Counted from the first letter of the stretch, positions 17,929-26,606 are shown. The stretch: 64,000 nt of DNA from Burkholderia sp. 4M9327F10 (GCF_005503145.1 NZ_SCNV01000001.1:1-64000); one strand, 5' to 3'. Numbers and translations: made by a program. The notes: generated by a model from the sequence alone, not told the origin.

Positions 17929-20021
17929 GCTGCTTCAACTCCGGGGGACGCCCGTTCACCGGCAAGCTGCTGAAGCTCTTCGACAATCTGCTTCTGCGAC
18001 ATCATGCTCAGATCGATCACTTCCCGCGCCTGCGCCACATAGTAGGCAAGCTGCTCGTCGCTGCGCGCCGCGGATCTGTCGAGCGCGGCTTCGATACGCT
18101 GCAGGTGCGCCACCAGTTTCTCGTTCGACTCGCCGAACGCCTGCACGGACACGCCAAAGGCATCCCCCAGGCTCGCCACTTCCACGGCGCTGCCGGTCAC
18201 CTGTGCGGCAACGGCGCCGAGCTTGCCGGTTTCCTGCTCGACCTTGTCGGCGAACTGCGTGCCGACGCGCTCCAACAGGTTGGCCGAGGTGGCGACCAGC
18301 GCATCGACCGCCGAGCGCTGCTCGGTGGAGGCGTGGTTGACGGCATCGAGGAGGGTTTCGAGCGTAGCCAGCAGGCGGCTGCGCTCTTCGAGCATCGCGG
18401 TATCGCGGACCATGCTGTCGGAGAGCTTCTGCCGCAGTTCGGCGACAACCTCGGCCGCCGCCTTAGGCGCTTCCGAAGCGGCTTGCACGAGCCGCGAGAT
18501 CTCGGCGATGGTGTCGCTGGCGTGCGCCTGCGTCTGGGCAGAGATATCGCGGGCGGTCTGCGCCAGCGTGTCGCAGATCTCCTGATGGCGGCTCGCGGTG
18601 CGCGTGCCGGCCTGCTCCCACTCCTCGCTCAAGGTAGCGGCAATCGAACCGAGTGCCTCGGTCCATGCCGCCAGCCGCTGCTCGTCACGCGAAATCCATT
18701 CCGTTTGCAGACTCACCTGCGACTCGCCTACCGTGCGCAGCAGCTTGGCCGAATGCTGCTCGAAGGTCTCAGCGGCCGCAGCCAGTGCCTGTTCGTTATG
18801 AGCCGCCAGCTTCTCGCCGACGCTTTCCTGCCGTGCGAGCGCTTCCGTCCACGCCTGCGAGACGCTGCCCGCAGTGGCGTCCAGCCGCGCGGACACGCCG
18901 TCCAGCAAGCCGGCCGAGCGTTGCTCGAAAGTCTCGGTGAAGCGGTCCAGCGAAGTGCGCAAATTCCCGGCAAGCGCCTCACTGGAACGCTGGTGGTCCG
19001 CCAGCGCTTTGTTCCAGATATCGGCCACGCTCGTGGTGGAGGCCGCGAAGCCGGCCGACAAGCCGTCCAGTTGCCGTTGCACGGCCTCTGAGACCGTGCC
19101 CTGCAACGCGGCCGATTCCTGCGCGAGCCCTGCCAGCGTGGCCTCCATGACCGGCTGCAACGCTGCGCCGGCGGTGCGGGCGCTTTCCGCGACGCTCTCC
19201 TTCAGCGACCGCTCCACCGAGGCTGCGAGGCGCATATAGGCCGCCTCGGTTTTGCCGTGGAACGCGTCCTGGCTGGCGGCTTGCCGCTCGCTCAAAGCCT
19301 GGCTCTGCCGCTCGATGGTCGTCATCATCGTCTGCAGGCGCTCGACCAGCGTGGGCATCATCTCGGCCTGGCGCTGCAGGAGCCTGAAGGTTTCCTCACG
19401 CTGATGAGCCTGCGAGTAGATCCGCAAGGTGGTGGCGAGCTTGACGTCGAGCAGTTGCGCGGCGTGGATCCGCTCGCGGCGGCACAACGCGGAGAGCAGC
19501 CCCAGCATGGCGGAAGTCGCCACACCCACGATCGAGGTGCCGAACGCGAATCCCAGTCCCTTGACCGGCGCCGCCAGCGATGCGCGGATAGCATCCAGGT
19601 CCGTGGCGCTCTCCAGCGCGAGACCCGTGCCCCTCAAGGTCGCCACCATGCCGAGCAGCGTGCCCAGCATGCCCAGCAGCACGAGCAAACCGACCAGGTA
19701 CGGCGTCAGCGCCGGTCCCGGCAACGCCACACGCTCACCCTCGACACGCAGACGCACCGGATTGCGCAGAGTGGGATGCAGCGCGTCGAGCCACGCCGCG
19801 AGGCTGGGCGGCGGCCCGGACAAGCCGGCGACGGCGCGCTCCAGCGTGGCCGTGGCCTCACTGTAGCGCCGCAACTCGAACGCGCCCGCCACGTAGCAGG
19901 CGCCAATCAGCAGGGTAACGGCCAGCGCCAGCGGATTCGAGCCGAGGTAGCCCACCCCGATCCAGCACACGGCGGCGAGACCCGCCAGGAAAACCACAAA
20001 ATTGATCAGATACTTGGACAT
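17925..20021 (-). CDS. DUF802 protein: MotA/ExbB-like membrane domain with long coiled-coil tail
   Basis: Starting at the ATG at 20021 (GGGA 6 bases upstream) gives 698 residues. Four membrane segments can be seen at about 5-25, 29-48, 106-127 and 153-180. The last two, TPYLVGLLVLLGMLGTLLGM and KGLGFAFGTSIVGVATSAML, have the glycine-rich look of MotA/TolQ/ExbB helices 3 and 4. About 500 residues of predominantly helical, Ala/Glu/Ser-rich coiled coil follow, containing DUF802-type repeats (LAxxxEQHSAKLL, FEQRSAGLLDG). Such a tail on a MotA-type channel is the ZorA architecture. It overlaps the MotB-like gene by 4 bp and follows DUF3348 by 10 bp. Confidence 0.9.
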   Translation of the reverse strand: MSKYLINFVVFLAGLAAVCWIGVGYLGSNPLALAVTLLIGACYVAGAFELRRYSEATATLERAVAGLSGPPPSLAAWLDALHPTLRNPVRLRVEGERVALPGPALTPYLVGLLVLLGMLGTLLGMVATLRGTGLALESATDLDAIRASLAAPVKGLGFAFGTSIVGVATSAMLGLLSALCRRERIHAAQLLDVKLATTLRIYSQAHQREETFRLLQRQAEMMPTLVERLQTMMTTIERQSQALSERQAASQDAFHGKTEAAYMRLAASVERSLKESVAESARTAGAALQPVMEATLAGLAQESAALQGTVSEAVQRQLDGLSAGFAASTTSVADIWNKALADHQRSSEALAGNLRTSLDRFTETFEQRSAGLLDGVSARLDATAGSVSQAWTEALARQESVGEKLAAHNEQALAAAAETFEQHSAKLLRTVGESQVSLQTEWISRDEQRLAAWTEALGSIAATLSEEWEQAGTRTASRHQEICDTLAQTARDISAQTQAHASDTIAEISRLVQAASEAPKAAAEVVAELRQKLSDSMVRDTAMLEERSRLLATLETLLDAVNHASTEQRSAVDALVATSANLLERVGTQFADKVEQETGKLGAVAAQVTGSAVEVASLGDAFGVSVQAFGESNEKLVAHLQRIEAALDRSAARSDEQLAYYVAQAREVIDLSMMSQKQIVEELQQLAGERASPGVEAA

Positions 20022-20031
20022 AGCGTCCCGG

Positions 20032-20760
20032 TTAGCGGGTACGAAGGGCGGCGAGCAACCCTTCGACCGGTTGAAAACGAACATCCAGCTCGGCCAGCAA
20101 CACGCTCTGCATGTCCCTGCTGAACGCATCCAGCCAGGCGCCGGGCGTGACGGCTGCGGCCGTTCCCGTCGACCCGGCATCGGCGAGCGCCGCCTGCTCA
20201 GCCAGGCGCAAACGCTCGAAATGCCCTGCGAGCATCCCCGGCACCGAGGCCAGCAAGCTCCGCTCACGCGGGCTCAGGGCCCGCTCCATTACGGCATCCA
20301 CGACCGCGAGCCGCGCCATGCTGGGCGTTCTGGCAGCCAGCATGGCGCGCAGGTGGCCACGCAGGTTGCCGATGCGGGTCTCCATGGCCTGCTGCAGGGA
20401 GAGGTAGCGCTGACGAAACACCGCGTAGTCGACCTCGACCTGCACGGGCACTGCCGCAGGCCCGCGCCGGTTGGTCCGGCCCGACGCACTGTCGCCGGCG
20501 ATGCTGGTCACCAGCGCGGCGCGCACACGGGCGCACTCGTCCTCTTCGGCGCTGCCGAAGCCGCGGGCGCCCGCCGCGACGACCGGCGGACTGCCGTTGA
20601 GCGCCGTGGACAGTCCGATCGCGTCAGTCCAGCCGAGCCATTGGCTCAGCCGGTCCGAGAGCGATTGGCTGGATTCGGCAACGTCGAGATCCGTCAAGCG
20701 CGCAAGTAAGCGAATAAGCGCCGGGCCGCTGAGGGCTGTGCGCTGCGGGACTTGCACCAT
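20032..20760 (-). CDS. DUF3348 family protein, first gene of the motor-like operon
   Basis: The 242-residue protein fits the DUF3348 family by its N-terminus (SGPALIRLLARLTDLDV then SLSDRLSQWLGWTDAI) and helix-rich body. It has no signal peptide or membrane span, so it is cytoplasmic. The C-terminal part includes LSPRERSLLASVPGMLAGHFERLR split over two helices. It starts the operon DUF3348-DUF802-MotB-like-DUF2894, and its stop is 10 bp from the DUF802 start, so it is a likely partner or regulator of the membrane complex. Molecular function unknown. Confidence 0.85.
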   Translation of the reverse strand: MVQVPQRTALSGPALIRLLARLTDLDVAESSQSLSDRLSQWLGWTDAIGLSTALNGSPPVVAAGARGFGSAEEDECARVRAALVTSIAGDSASGRTNRRGPAAVPVQVEVDYAVFRQRYLSLQQAMETRIGNLRGHLRAMLAARTPSMARLAVVDAVMERALSPRERSLLASVPGMLAGHFERLRLAEQAALADAGSTGTAAAVTPGAWLDAFSRDMQSVLLAELDVRFQPVEGLLAALRTR

Positions 20761-21033
20761 ACCGCCAGAGTCAAAAAAGGCAGCAGTTTACACGTAGATG
20801 AGATGGAGGCTGGCAGTTATGGGTCCGAGGGGTGGGCTCACGGGGGATTTTCCCCGGCCGGAAAGCCGCTCGCACGCCAACAGGCAAGCGTTTTCCCCAT
20901 CCGTTCTTATCCGACTAGGAGCGGTCCTTGCTCGCCGTTAGCATGGGGAAGCAGTTCGCAAAACGGCAAGCCCGATCGCAAGGACAGGTCATGGCGCGAA
21001 GGTGCCTCACCCGGCATTGCAGTGGAGGCCGAC

Positions 21034-22272
21034 ATGTCGATCCAATCGCTTCCCGTCACCCTCCGCGCCCCAGAATCGCTGCAGTTTCGCCATGAAACCA
21101 GAGGATTCGCGGATCTCGACTCGTTCAGGACGCTCCGCCAGGAATGGGAGAGCCTCGCAGCCGCAGCGCAGAGCTATTCATTCTGTCTGACGTATGCCTA
21201 CTGCGAACTGGCCGCCGAAGTTGCGCTCGCAAGAGGGGCAGCCGTTGCCGTGGCCATGGTGTACGACCGTCGTGAGTTGTGTGCGCTTTGGCCGCTGGTG
21301 ATTTACCGCCATGGTCTGCTGCGGGTGGCCCGGTCGTTGGGTTGCGGCAGCGACGAAGAATATGGCGCCCCGCTCGTGCATGCCCGAGCCGGCGGCGCGG
21401 TGATTGCCGAAGTGCTTCGCGCTGCGCTGGACGTTTGCGCCGACACGCTCGAAATCCGTTTCGTGAGAAGCGATAGCGCGTTGCAAGAAGCGATCGGGCC
21501 GCTCAGCCAGTCGTGGCTGCTGCCCTTCATTCCGAAGCGATTGCACAGGCTTCCGGGTTACTCGATCAGCCTGCGAGAGTTCGAGCGATGGGACGATTTT
21601 TCGGCCACGCTGTCGAAGTCGCTGCGCGCGGACTTGCGGCACCATCTGCGCAGGTTGAGTGCGAAGGGGCAGCCGGAACTCGGATGGTGCAAGACCCCTG
21701 ACGATGCCGAAGCGGTTCTGACGTGGCTATTCGCGACGAAGCGGCGCTGGGCGATATCTCGCGGCTTTCATACCCAGTACCTGATGAATGAACAGGTGCG
21801 CGATTTTTTCGTCGCGCTGGCGCAGCGCACGGATCTCTCGACGACGCCGCTCGTCACGTTCCTGAAGCTCGACGGCAGACCGGTTGCAGCGTCGGTGAAT
21901 CTTGTCGGTCCGCACTCCTTCGAAGGCTTCGTCATGACTTACGACGAGTCGCTCAGCGCCTGCTCGCCCGGCAATCTTCTGCAGGAATTCTGCGTCAAGT
22001 GGGCGCACGCGAACGGGCGCGATTTCGATTTTCGTCCGCTTTATGCCGCCTACAAAACGCGTTGGGCAAATCGCCAGACGATGCACGATACGCATGTGCT
22101 TTTTCTGAGCACACGCGCAAGGCTGGCGGAATTTGTGTTGCTATGGGGTTACCTGATCCGCGTGCTGCACGCAACCAGAACGGCCGCTGCCAGAGGAGTC
22201 AGTTCGGCAACGGCGTTCGTCAGCCGCTCACGGCACCGCTCGGCAACGCGGGGCACACGCAGCTTTCGCTGA
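21034..22272 (+). CDS. GNAT-fold (BioF2/CelD-like, Acetyltransf_6) protein
   Basis: The 412-residue protein begins at the ATG at 21034, 5 bases after GGAGG; the longer frame upstream lacks support. It shows the double-GNAT arrangement of BioF2/CelD-like proteins: an N-terminal half with FADLDSFRTLRQEWESLAA and a C-terminal half with SLRADLRHHLRRL, ATKRRWAISRGF and the motif SLSACSPGNLLQEF, where SPGxLL is the conserved acetyl-CoA loop. Relatives are linked to polysaccharide and cellulose biosynthesis, acylating sugars or peptides. No such operon is adjacent. The last 45 residues are basic and poorly conserved in appearance. Confidence 0.85.
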   Translation: MSIQSLPVTLRAPESLQFRHETRGFADLDSFRTLRQEWESLAAAAQSYSFCLTYAYCELAAEVALARGAAVAVAMVYDRRELCALWPLVIYRHGLLRVARSLGCGSDEEYGAPLVHARAGGAVIAEVLRAALDVCADTLEIRFVRSDSALQEAIGPLSQSWLLPFIPKRLHRLPGYSISLREFERWDDFSATLSKSLRADLRHHLRRLSAKGQPELGWCKTPDDAEAVLTWLFATKRRWAISRGFHTQYLMNEQVRDFFVALAQRTDLSTTPLVTFLKLDGRPVAASVNLVGPHSFEGFVMTYDESLSACSPGNLLQEFCVKWAHANGRDFDFRPLYAAYKTRWANRQTMHDTHVLFLSTRARLAEFVLLWGYLIRVLHATRTAAARGVSSATAFVSRSRHRSATRGTRSFR

Positions 22273-22301
22273 ATGATTTCGCCAAGGCGAATGGTCCCAC
22301 T

Positions 22302-22934
22302 TCAGCCGTGCTCCTGCTCCCTGATCCGCTTGCGGTGCGCCGCAACCTTGGCGCGGTTGCCGCAGATTGCCATGCTGCACCACCGGCGCGCGTGGCCCCG
22401 CGTGTGATCGGCAAACATCAAGGTGCAGCGCGGACCCTCGCACGCCTTCACATAGGTAAAGTCCTCCTCGCAGACGAATCTCGCCAGCGCCTCGACAATC
22501 GGCATCAGCAACGATTCCGCTGATTGCCAGCGCCGGTTCGCACGCAGTTCGAAGCCTGTGCCGCCGTCCGCCGCGTTCGCGACAATCTGCCCGTATTGCG
22601 CGTCCTGTTCCAGCAGTTGATTCAAAGGCTCCAGCTCGCGCAGGTCTTTGGCGGTCAACGGCCGCCCTTTGCGCTTGCGCACGAAACCCCTGAACCACTC
22701 GCGCAGCTCGCGCGCCCGCGCCGCAACGTCGTCCAGTTCGGCGGGCGTGCAGCCACCCCGTAGTGCCTCAAGCGCGCCGGAAGGAACGAATCCCGCCTGG
22801 TCCAGCCAGCCGAGCAAGCCCGCGCCGTCGCTGATCCAGTCGATTTCCTCATCCACGGGTGTCGCCACCGAGTTCAGAAAATCCAGCCCAGGCGCGTCGG
22901 CGACAAATATCGCGGGGATCTGACGGTAGTCCAT
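22302..22934 (-). CDS. CGNR zinc-finger (ABATE-domain) transcriptional regulator
   Basis: The 210-residue protein has an N-terminal ABATE-type domain and a C-terminal CGNR zinc finger with CEGPRCTLMFADHTR and RRWCSMAICGNRAKV, giving four Cys ligands and the CGNR signature. Such proteins are predicted DNA-binding stress or metabolite-responsive regulators. It is divergent from a three-gene operon (two hydrolases and an SDR) across a 168-bp gap full of repeated GTAAC sites, and very likely controls that operon and itself. Confidence 0.92.
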   Translation of the reverse strand: MDYRQIPAIFVADAPGLDFLNSVATPVDEEIDWISDGAGLLGWLDQAGFVPSGALEALRGGCTPAELDDVAARARELREWFRGFVRKRKGRPLTAKDLRELEPLNQLLEQDAQYGQIVANAADGGTGFELRANRRWQSAESLLMPIVEALARFVCEEDFTYVKACEGPRCTLMFADHTRGHARRWCSMAICGNRAKVAAHRKRIREQEHG

Positions 22935-22970
22935 CTCTTATGACGAATCTAAAGTGACGATATCCACATC

Positions 22971-23043
22971 GTAACCACTAAAAACGCACTTGACAAGTTA
23001 CATCGAACGTTTGTAACCTTTAAAAACACGTTAAGACGGTTAC
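22971..23043. promoter_or_regulatory. Operator array with GTAACC direct repeats over a promoter
   Basis: Two near-identical 17-bp elements, GTAACCACTAAAAACGC (22971-22987) and GTAACCTTTAAAAACAC (23013-23029), lie exactly 42 bp apart, about four helical turns. Inverted copies occur as GTTAC (22997-23001) and GGTTAC (23038-23043). A consensus -35 TTGACA (22990-22995) sits between the two, and the second repeat covers the -10 position (TAACCT, 23014-23019, 18-bp spacing). The arrangement suggests cooperative binding of the CGNR regulator over the hydrolase promoter. Repeats are seen; the binder is inferred. Confidence 0.65.
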
Positions 23044-23102
23044 TAAAACAAACGATGCGTAAGCGTACAAATCGGTACCCACTTCCTTCAAAGGAGCAAG
23101 AG

Positions 23103-23798
23103 ATGGCAACTGACACGGTGAGCGCGGTGCTTGTGCACGGCGCATGGGCAGACGGCTCGAGCTGGAGCAAGGTCATAGAGCGTCTGGAGGTTCATGGCAT
23201 AAGGGCGATTGCGGCGCCGTTGCCGCTTACCTCGTTGCGTGAAGACACGGCCGCACTGGATCGCGTGCTCGAGCGAGTCGGCACGCCGGTCGTGCTCGCC
23301 GGACACGCCTATGCCGGCGCGGTGATCGGCTCGACGCGCGCCGAAAACGTCAAGGCACTGGTTTATGTGGCCGCGCTTGCGCCCGACGAAGGCGAGACTG
23401 TCGCCGACGTGTTCTACCGTGGTGAAACGCATCCCCTCGCGCCGAAACTCGCACCCGATCAACATGGCCTGATCTGGCTGCCTGATGACGCTTTCGCAGC
23501 AGCCTTCGCACAGCACGCGACACATGAGGAGTTGACGGTACTGGGCGCGGTTCAGCGGCCCATTTCGGCTGCCTGCATCGGCGAGGCGCTCGGGCGTCCG
23601 CTTTGGAAGGACCGTCCGAGCTGGTTCCTGATCGCCGAGCAGGACCGGATGATCAGCCACGACACCCAGCATTTCATGGCAAAGCGAATGAACGCCCATG
23701 TGCATTCGCACCCCGCCGATCACACGCCCATGGTGACGGCCCCCGATGCGGTAAGCGACGTGATTGTCGAGGCGGCACGCGCCGTTTCGAGTCACTAA
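23103..23798 (+). CDS. Alpha/beta-hydrolase-fold protein with Ala in place of the nucleophile Ser
   Basis: The 231-residue protein starts 6 bases after AAAGGAG and opens with the EstC-like strand VSAVLVHGAWADGSSW. The nucleophile elbow reads LAGHAYAGAV, with Ala69 where relatives have the catalytic Ser of GHSYGG. The acid (AEQDRMI) and the His (HPADHTPM) remain. It therefore cannot be an ordinary serine esterase. It may bind a ligand, act as a lyase through the His, or be inactive. It is the first gene of an operon with another hydrolase and an SDR, under a CGNR regulator. Confidence 0.88.
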   Translation: MATDTVSAVLVHGAWADGSSWSKVIERLEVHGIRAIAAPLPLTSLREDTAALDRVLERVGTPVVLAGHAYAGAVIGSTRAENVKALVYVAALAPDEGETVADVFYRGETHPLAPKLAPDQHGLIWLPDDAFAAAFAQHATHEELTVLGAVQRPISAACIGEALGRPLWKDRPSWFLIAEQDRMISHDTQHFMAKRMNAHVHSHPADHTPMVTAPDAVSDVIVEAARAVSSH

Positions 23799-23875
23799 CA
23801 CGCCTGACAGCCTGTCACCTGGACAGGCGCCCCCTGCCATATCCGGCAGACCACTTGATACTTTGGAGAAAGCTC

Positions 23876-24730
23876 ATGTCCTCAATTGCCTATCGTTACG
23901 CTGACGTAGACGGCCTCAAGGTGTTCTATCGCGAAGCCGGAAAGTCAGGCGCCCCGAAACTGCTGCTCCTGCACGGCTTTCCTTCGTCGAGCCATATGTT
24001 TCGCGACCTGATCCCCAGGCTGGCAGAACGTTTTCATATCATCGCGCCTGATCTGCCCGGCTTCGGCAAATCGGATATGCCGAGCCGCGAGGTGTTTACC
24101 TACACTTTCGACAACATCGCCAAAGTCATTGGTCGCTTCACTGAACTTGTCGGTTTCGACCGCTTTGCAGTGTATGTCTTCGACTACGGCGCGCCCACGG
24201 GCTTTCGGCTTGCGCTTGCGCATCCCGAACGGATCGCCGCGATCATTTCGCAGAACGGCAACGCCTACGAAGAAGGGCTCAGCGACGGCTGGAATCCGAT
24301 CCGCGCCTACTGGCACGACCCGTCGAGCGCGAACCGCGAGGCGCTTCGTGCGCTGCTGACGCACGAGACGACCGTATGGCAATACACGCACGGCGTGCCT
24401 GACACCACACGCATCTCGCCCGACGGCTATTCGCTCGACGAGTTCTACCTGAGCCGCCCCGGCGCCGATGAAGTGCAACTCGATCTGTTCCGCGACTATC
24501 GAAGCAACGTGGCGCTCTATCCGGCGTTTCAGGAGTACTTCCGCACGCATCGACCGCCGCTTCTTGCGGTGTGGGGAAAGAACGATCCGTTCTTTCTGCC
24601 CGCTGGTGCCGAAGCATTTCGCCGCGACGTGCCGGCCGCCGTGGTGCGATTCTTCGACACCGGGCACTTCGCACTGGAAACCCACGCCACGGAAATCGCC
24701 GCGGCGATTGGCGAATTCCTGAATCGCTGA
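23876..24730 (+). CDS. Alpha/beta hydrolase with Asp nucleophile (haloalkane dehalogenase / epoxide hydrolase type)
   Basis: The 284-residue protein starts at the ATG at 23876 with TTTGGAGAA upstream. The oxyanion region LLLHGFPSSSHMFRDL and the motif PGFGKSDMP are typical of the dehalogenase/epoxide hydrolase branch. The nucleophile elbow is VFDYGAP, giving Asp103; the acid is in WGKNDPFF and the base in DTGHFALE. An Asp nucleophile means covalent alkyl-enzyme or ester chemistry on epoxides, haloalkanes or haloacids. It lies 77 bp downstream of the Ala69 hydrolase-like gene. The substrate is unknown. Confidence 0.9.
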   Translation: MSSIAYRYADVDGLKVFYREAGKSGAPKLLLLHGFPSSSHMFRDLIPRLAERFHIIAPDLPGFGKSDMPSREVFTYTFDNIAKVIGRFTELVGFDRFAVYVFDYGAPTGFRLALAHPERIAAIISQNGNAYEEGLSDGWNPIRAYWHDPSSANREALRALLTHETTVWQYTHGVPDTTRISPDGYSLDEFYLSRPGADEVQLDLFRDYRSNVALYPAFQEYFRTHRPPLLAVWGKNDPFFLPAGAEAFRRDVPAAVVRFFDTGHFALETHATEIAAAIGEFLNR

Positions 24731-24803
24731 CGCGGCCGCCAATCGCTGAAAGTGCATTGGAACCGCTCGCTCATTGTTCACTTACCGTTCAAGGAGAAAG
24801 GAA

Positions 24804-25574
24804 ATGTCCAGTAAAGTCGCTATCGTCACCGGCGCGAGTCAGGGGATCGGCCGTTCAACCGCCATCCGGCTTGCGCGCGATTTCGGCTCGATCGTGCTGG
24901 TTGCGCGCAACCGCGAGAACCTCGAGCAGACCGCCGCCGATGTAAAAAAGGCTGGCGCCGAAGCTCTCGCAATCGATCTCGACCTGTCCGAACCGCAGGC
25001 CGCGCAGCAGATCGTCGATCAGACGCTCTCGGCCTTCGGCCAGATCGACGCGTTGCTCAATATCGCGGGCGCCGTGCCGCAAATCGACGTCTTCGAAATG
25101 ACCGATGAGCAATGGGACCGCGGCCTCGCGCTGAAGCTGCATGGAGCGCGGCGCCTGACGGTGGCGGCGTGGCCGTCGCTGAAGAAAACCTCAGGGTCCG
25201 TGGTGTTGATGTCGGGCAATTCGGCACTGTTTCCAAAGGCGCCGTACGCCGCGGTCGGCACGATCAACGCGGCAATCGTGGCGCTGGCAAAAGCGTTCTC
25301 GGACAGGGGCATCGCAGACGGCGTGCAGGTCAACAGTGTGCTGCCTGGCCCGGTGATGACCGGTCGGCGGCAGTCCTACCTGGAACACTGGGCGCCGCTG
25401 CACAACATGACGGTGGAAGAGGCAACGGCCAAGTTTCCTCTTGAAGCGGGCATTGCGAGGTACGGCACGCCCGAGGAAATCGCCGAGCTCATGGCGTTCC
25501 TCGTGTCGCCTGCGGCGCATTGGATGACGGGCTCGACGCTGCGGATGGACGGCGGCGAGGTCAAGTCGATCTGA
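24804..25574 (+). CDS. Short-chain dehydrogenase/reductase-like protein lacking the active-site Lys
   Basis: The 256-residue protein has the SDR cofactor motif TGASQGIG and the structural NIAGA (usually NNAGA). The catalytic Tyr148 is present in APYAAVGTINAA, but the YxxxK lysine is Gly152. A PG motif (VLPGPV) and the C-terminal dimer segment follow. Without the Lys, normal ketone reduction would be impaired unless another group takes over. It has a double Shine-Dalgarno (AAGGAGAAAGGAA) just before the ATG. Third gene in the CGNR-controlled operon. Confidence 0.9.
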   Translation: MSSKVAIVTGASQGIGRSTAIRLARDFGSIVLVARNRENLEQTAADVKKAGAEALAIDLDLSEPQAAQQIVDQTLSAFGQIDALLNIAGAVPQIDVFEMTDEQWDRGLALKLHGARRLTVAAWPSLKKTSGSVVLMSGNSALFPKAPYAAVGTINAAIVALAKAFSDRGIADGVQVNSVLPGPVMTGRRQSYLEHWAPLHNMTVEEATAKFPLEAGIARYGTPEEIAELMAFLVSPAAHWMTGSTLRMDGGEVKSI

Positions 25575-25593
25575 ACCTCGTTACCGGCGCCGG

Positions 25594-26502
25594 TCACTGC
25601 GCCCCTGCCGTCAACTGCCGTAGCTGCTCAAGCAGCTTCACGGCAGGGCTCGGCAGAATGCCGTCACGGCGCCGGAATGCGGTGAGCGTGCGCCGGCCCA
25701 CCACGCCAGGCAGGTCGAGCGTATCGAAGACCCCCGCCTTGCTCTCCGTCCCGTACATCGTCGAGGCCATCCAGCTCAGGAACCCCGAGCGCGCAACGAG
25801 ACTCTTCAGCACGGTGATCGAGCGCGTCTCGACCACCACATTCGGCAGACCCAGCCCATGCTCGGCGAACACCTGCTGCAGGTGTTCGAACGGGGCCGTG
25901 CCGCGCGGCGGAATCGCCCATTGCTCGTCGAGCGTGTCCGCAAGGGTCAGCCCAGGCTTGCGCCGCAACGGATGATCGAGCGCCGCCACCACATAGCTGG
26001 CGTCTTCCCAGCGGCAGTCGGCGATCGCCGTGATCTCTTCCGTGTCGGGCACGGCCATGCTCAGCGCCAGATCGATTTCACGCCGCACGAGCGCATCGGC
26101 CAGACGGTCCCACACGCCCTCGATGATTTCAACCCGCAATTTAGGCCACTTTTCAAGCACGCCGCTCACGGCGAGCGGCAATACCAGACTCGCAATGCTG
26201 CCCACCGCGCCGCAGCGAATCGTGCCGCGGGCGAGCCCGCGCATCGCGTCGATCTCCTCACGCGCCTGTTCGGCCTCGCGCTGCAGCAAAAGTGCGTGAG
26301 GCAGCAGCGCCTCGCCGACGGCGGTCAGGTGCATGCCGCGCGAATGGCGTTCAAATAGCGGCGCACCGACCTGATCCTCAAGCCGGCGAATCGCCCGGCT
26401 GAGTGCGGGCTGCGTGACATGCAGCGTCTCCGCCGCGCGGCCGAGGCTGCCGGTCGCGACAATGGTGGCAAACGCATGCAGTTGTTGTAGATTGAAAGGC
26501 AT
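25594..26502 (-). CDS. LysR-family transcriptional regulator
   Basis: The 302-residue protein has the LysR helix-turn-helix at residues 1-60 (FNLQQLHAFATIVATGS and TQPALSRAIRRLEDQVG) and a periplasmic-binding-like effector domain. It is divergent from the benzoylformate-decarboxylase-like gene with a 104-bp gap. A perfect T-N11-A inverted repeat covers its own start codon, which suggests autoregulation together with control of the catabolic operon. The inducer is presumably the aromatic acid handled by that operon. Confidence 0.94.
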   Translation of the reverse strand: MPFNLQQLHAFATIVATGSLGRAAETLHVTQPALSRAIRRLEDQVGAPLFERHSRGMHLTAVGEALLPHALLLQREAEQAREEIDAMRGLARGTIRCGAVGSIASLVLPLAVSGVLEKWPKLRVEIIEGVWDRLADALVRREIDLALSMAVPDTEEITAIADCRWEDASYVVAALDHPLRRKPGLTLADTLDEQWAIPPRGTAPFEHLQQVFAEHGLGLPNVVVETRSITVLKSLVARSGFLSWMASTMYGTESKAGVFDTLDLPGVVGRRTLTAFRRRDGILPSPAVKLLEQLRQLTAGAQ

Positions 26503-26521
26503 GCCAAAAGGTAATGCCTTT
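26495..26521. promoter_or_regulatory. LysR box, 8-bp inverted repeat with T-N11-A spacing
   Basis: AAAGGCAT (26495-26502) and ATGCCTTT (26514-26521) are perfect reverse complements 11 bp apart, matching the T-N11-A rule for LysR sites. A third half-site AGGCAA lies near 26530-26536. The first arm overlaps the regulator's ATG (26500-26502), so binding would block its own expression while the third site could place the protein at the decarboxylase promoter. Confidence 0.68.
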
Positions 26522-26606
26522 TTGTCGAATAGGCAATTTCGGATTACCCCGAGCCTCGCGATAATGCCCCATCGACATCACGCGCTCAGGTAACAGGAGG
26601 CTTCCA

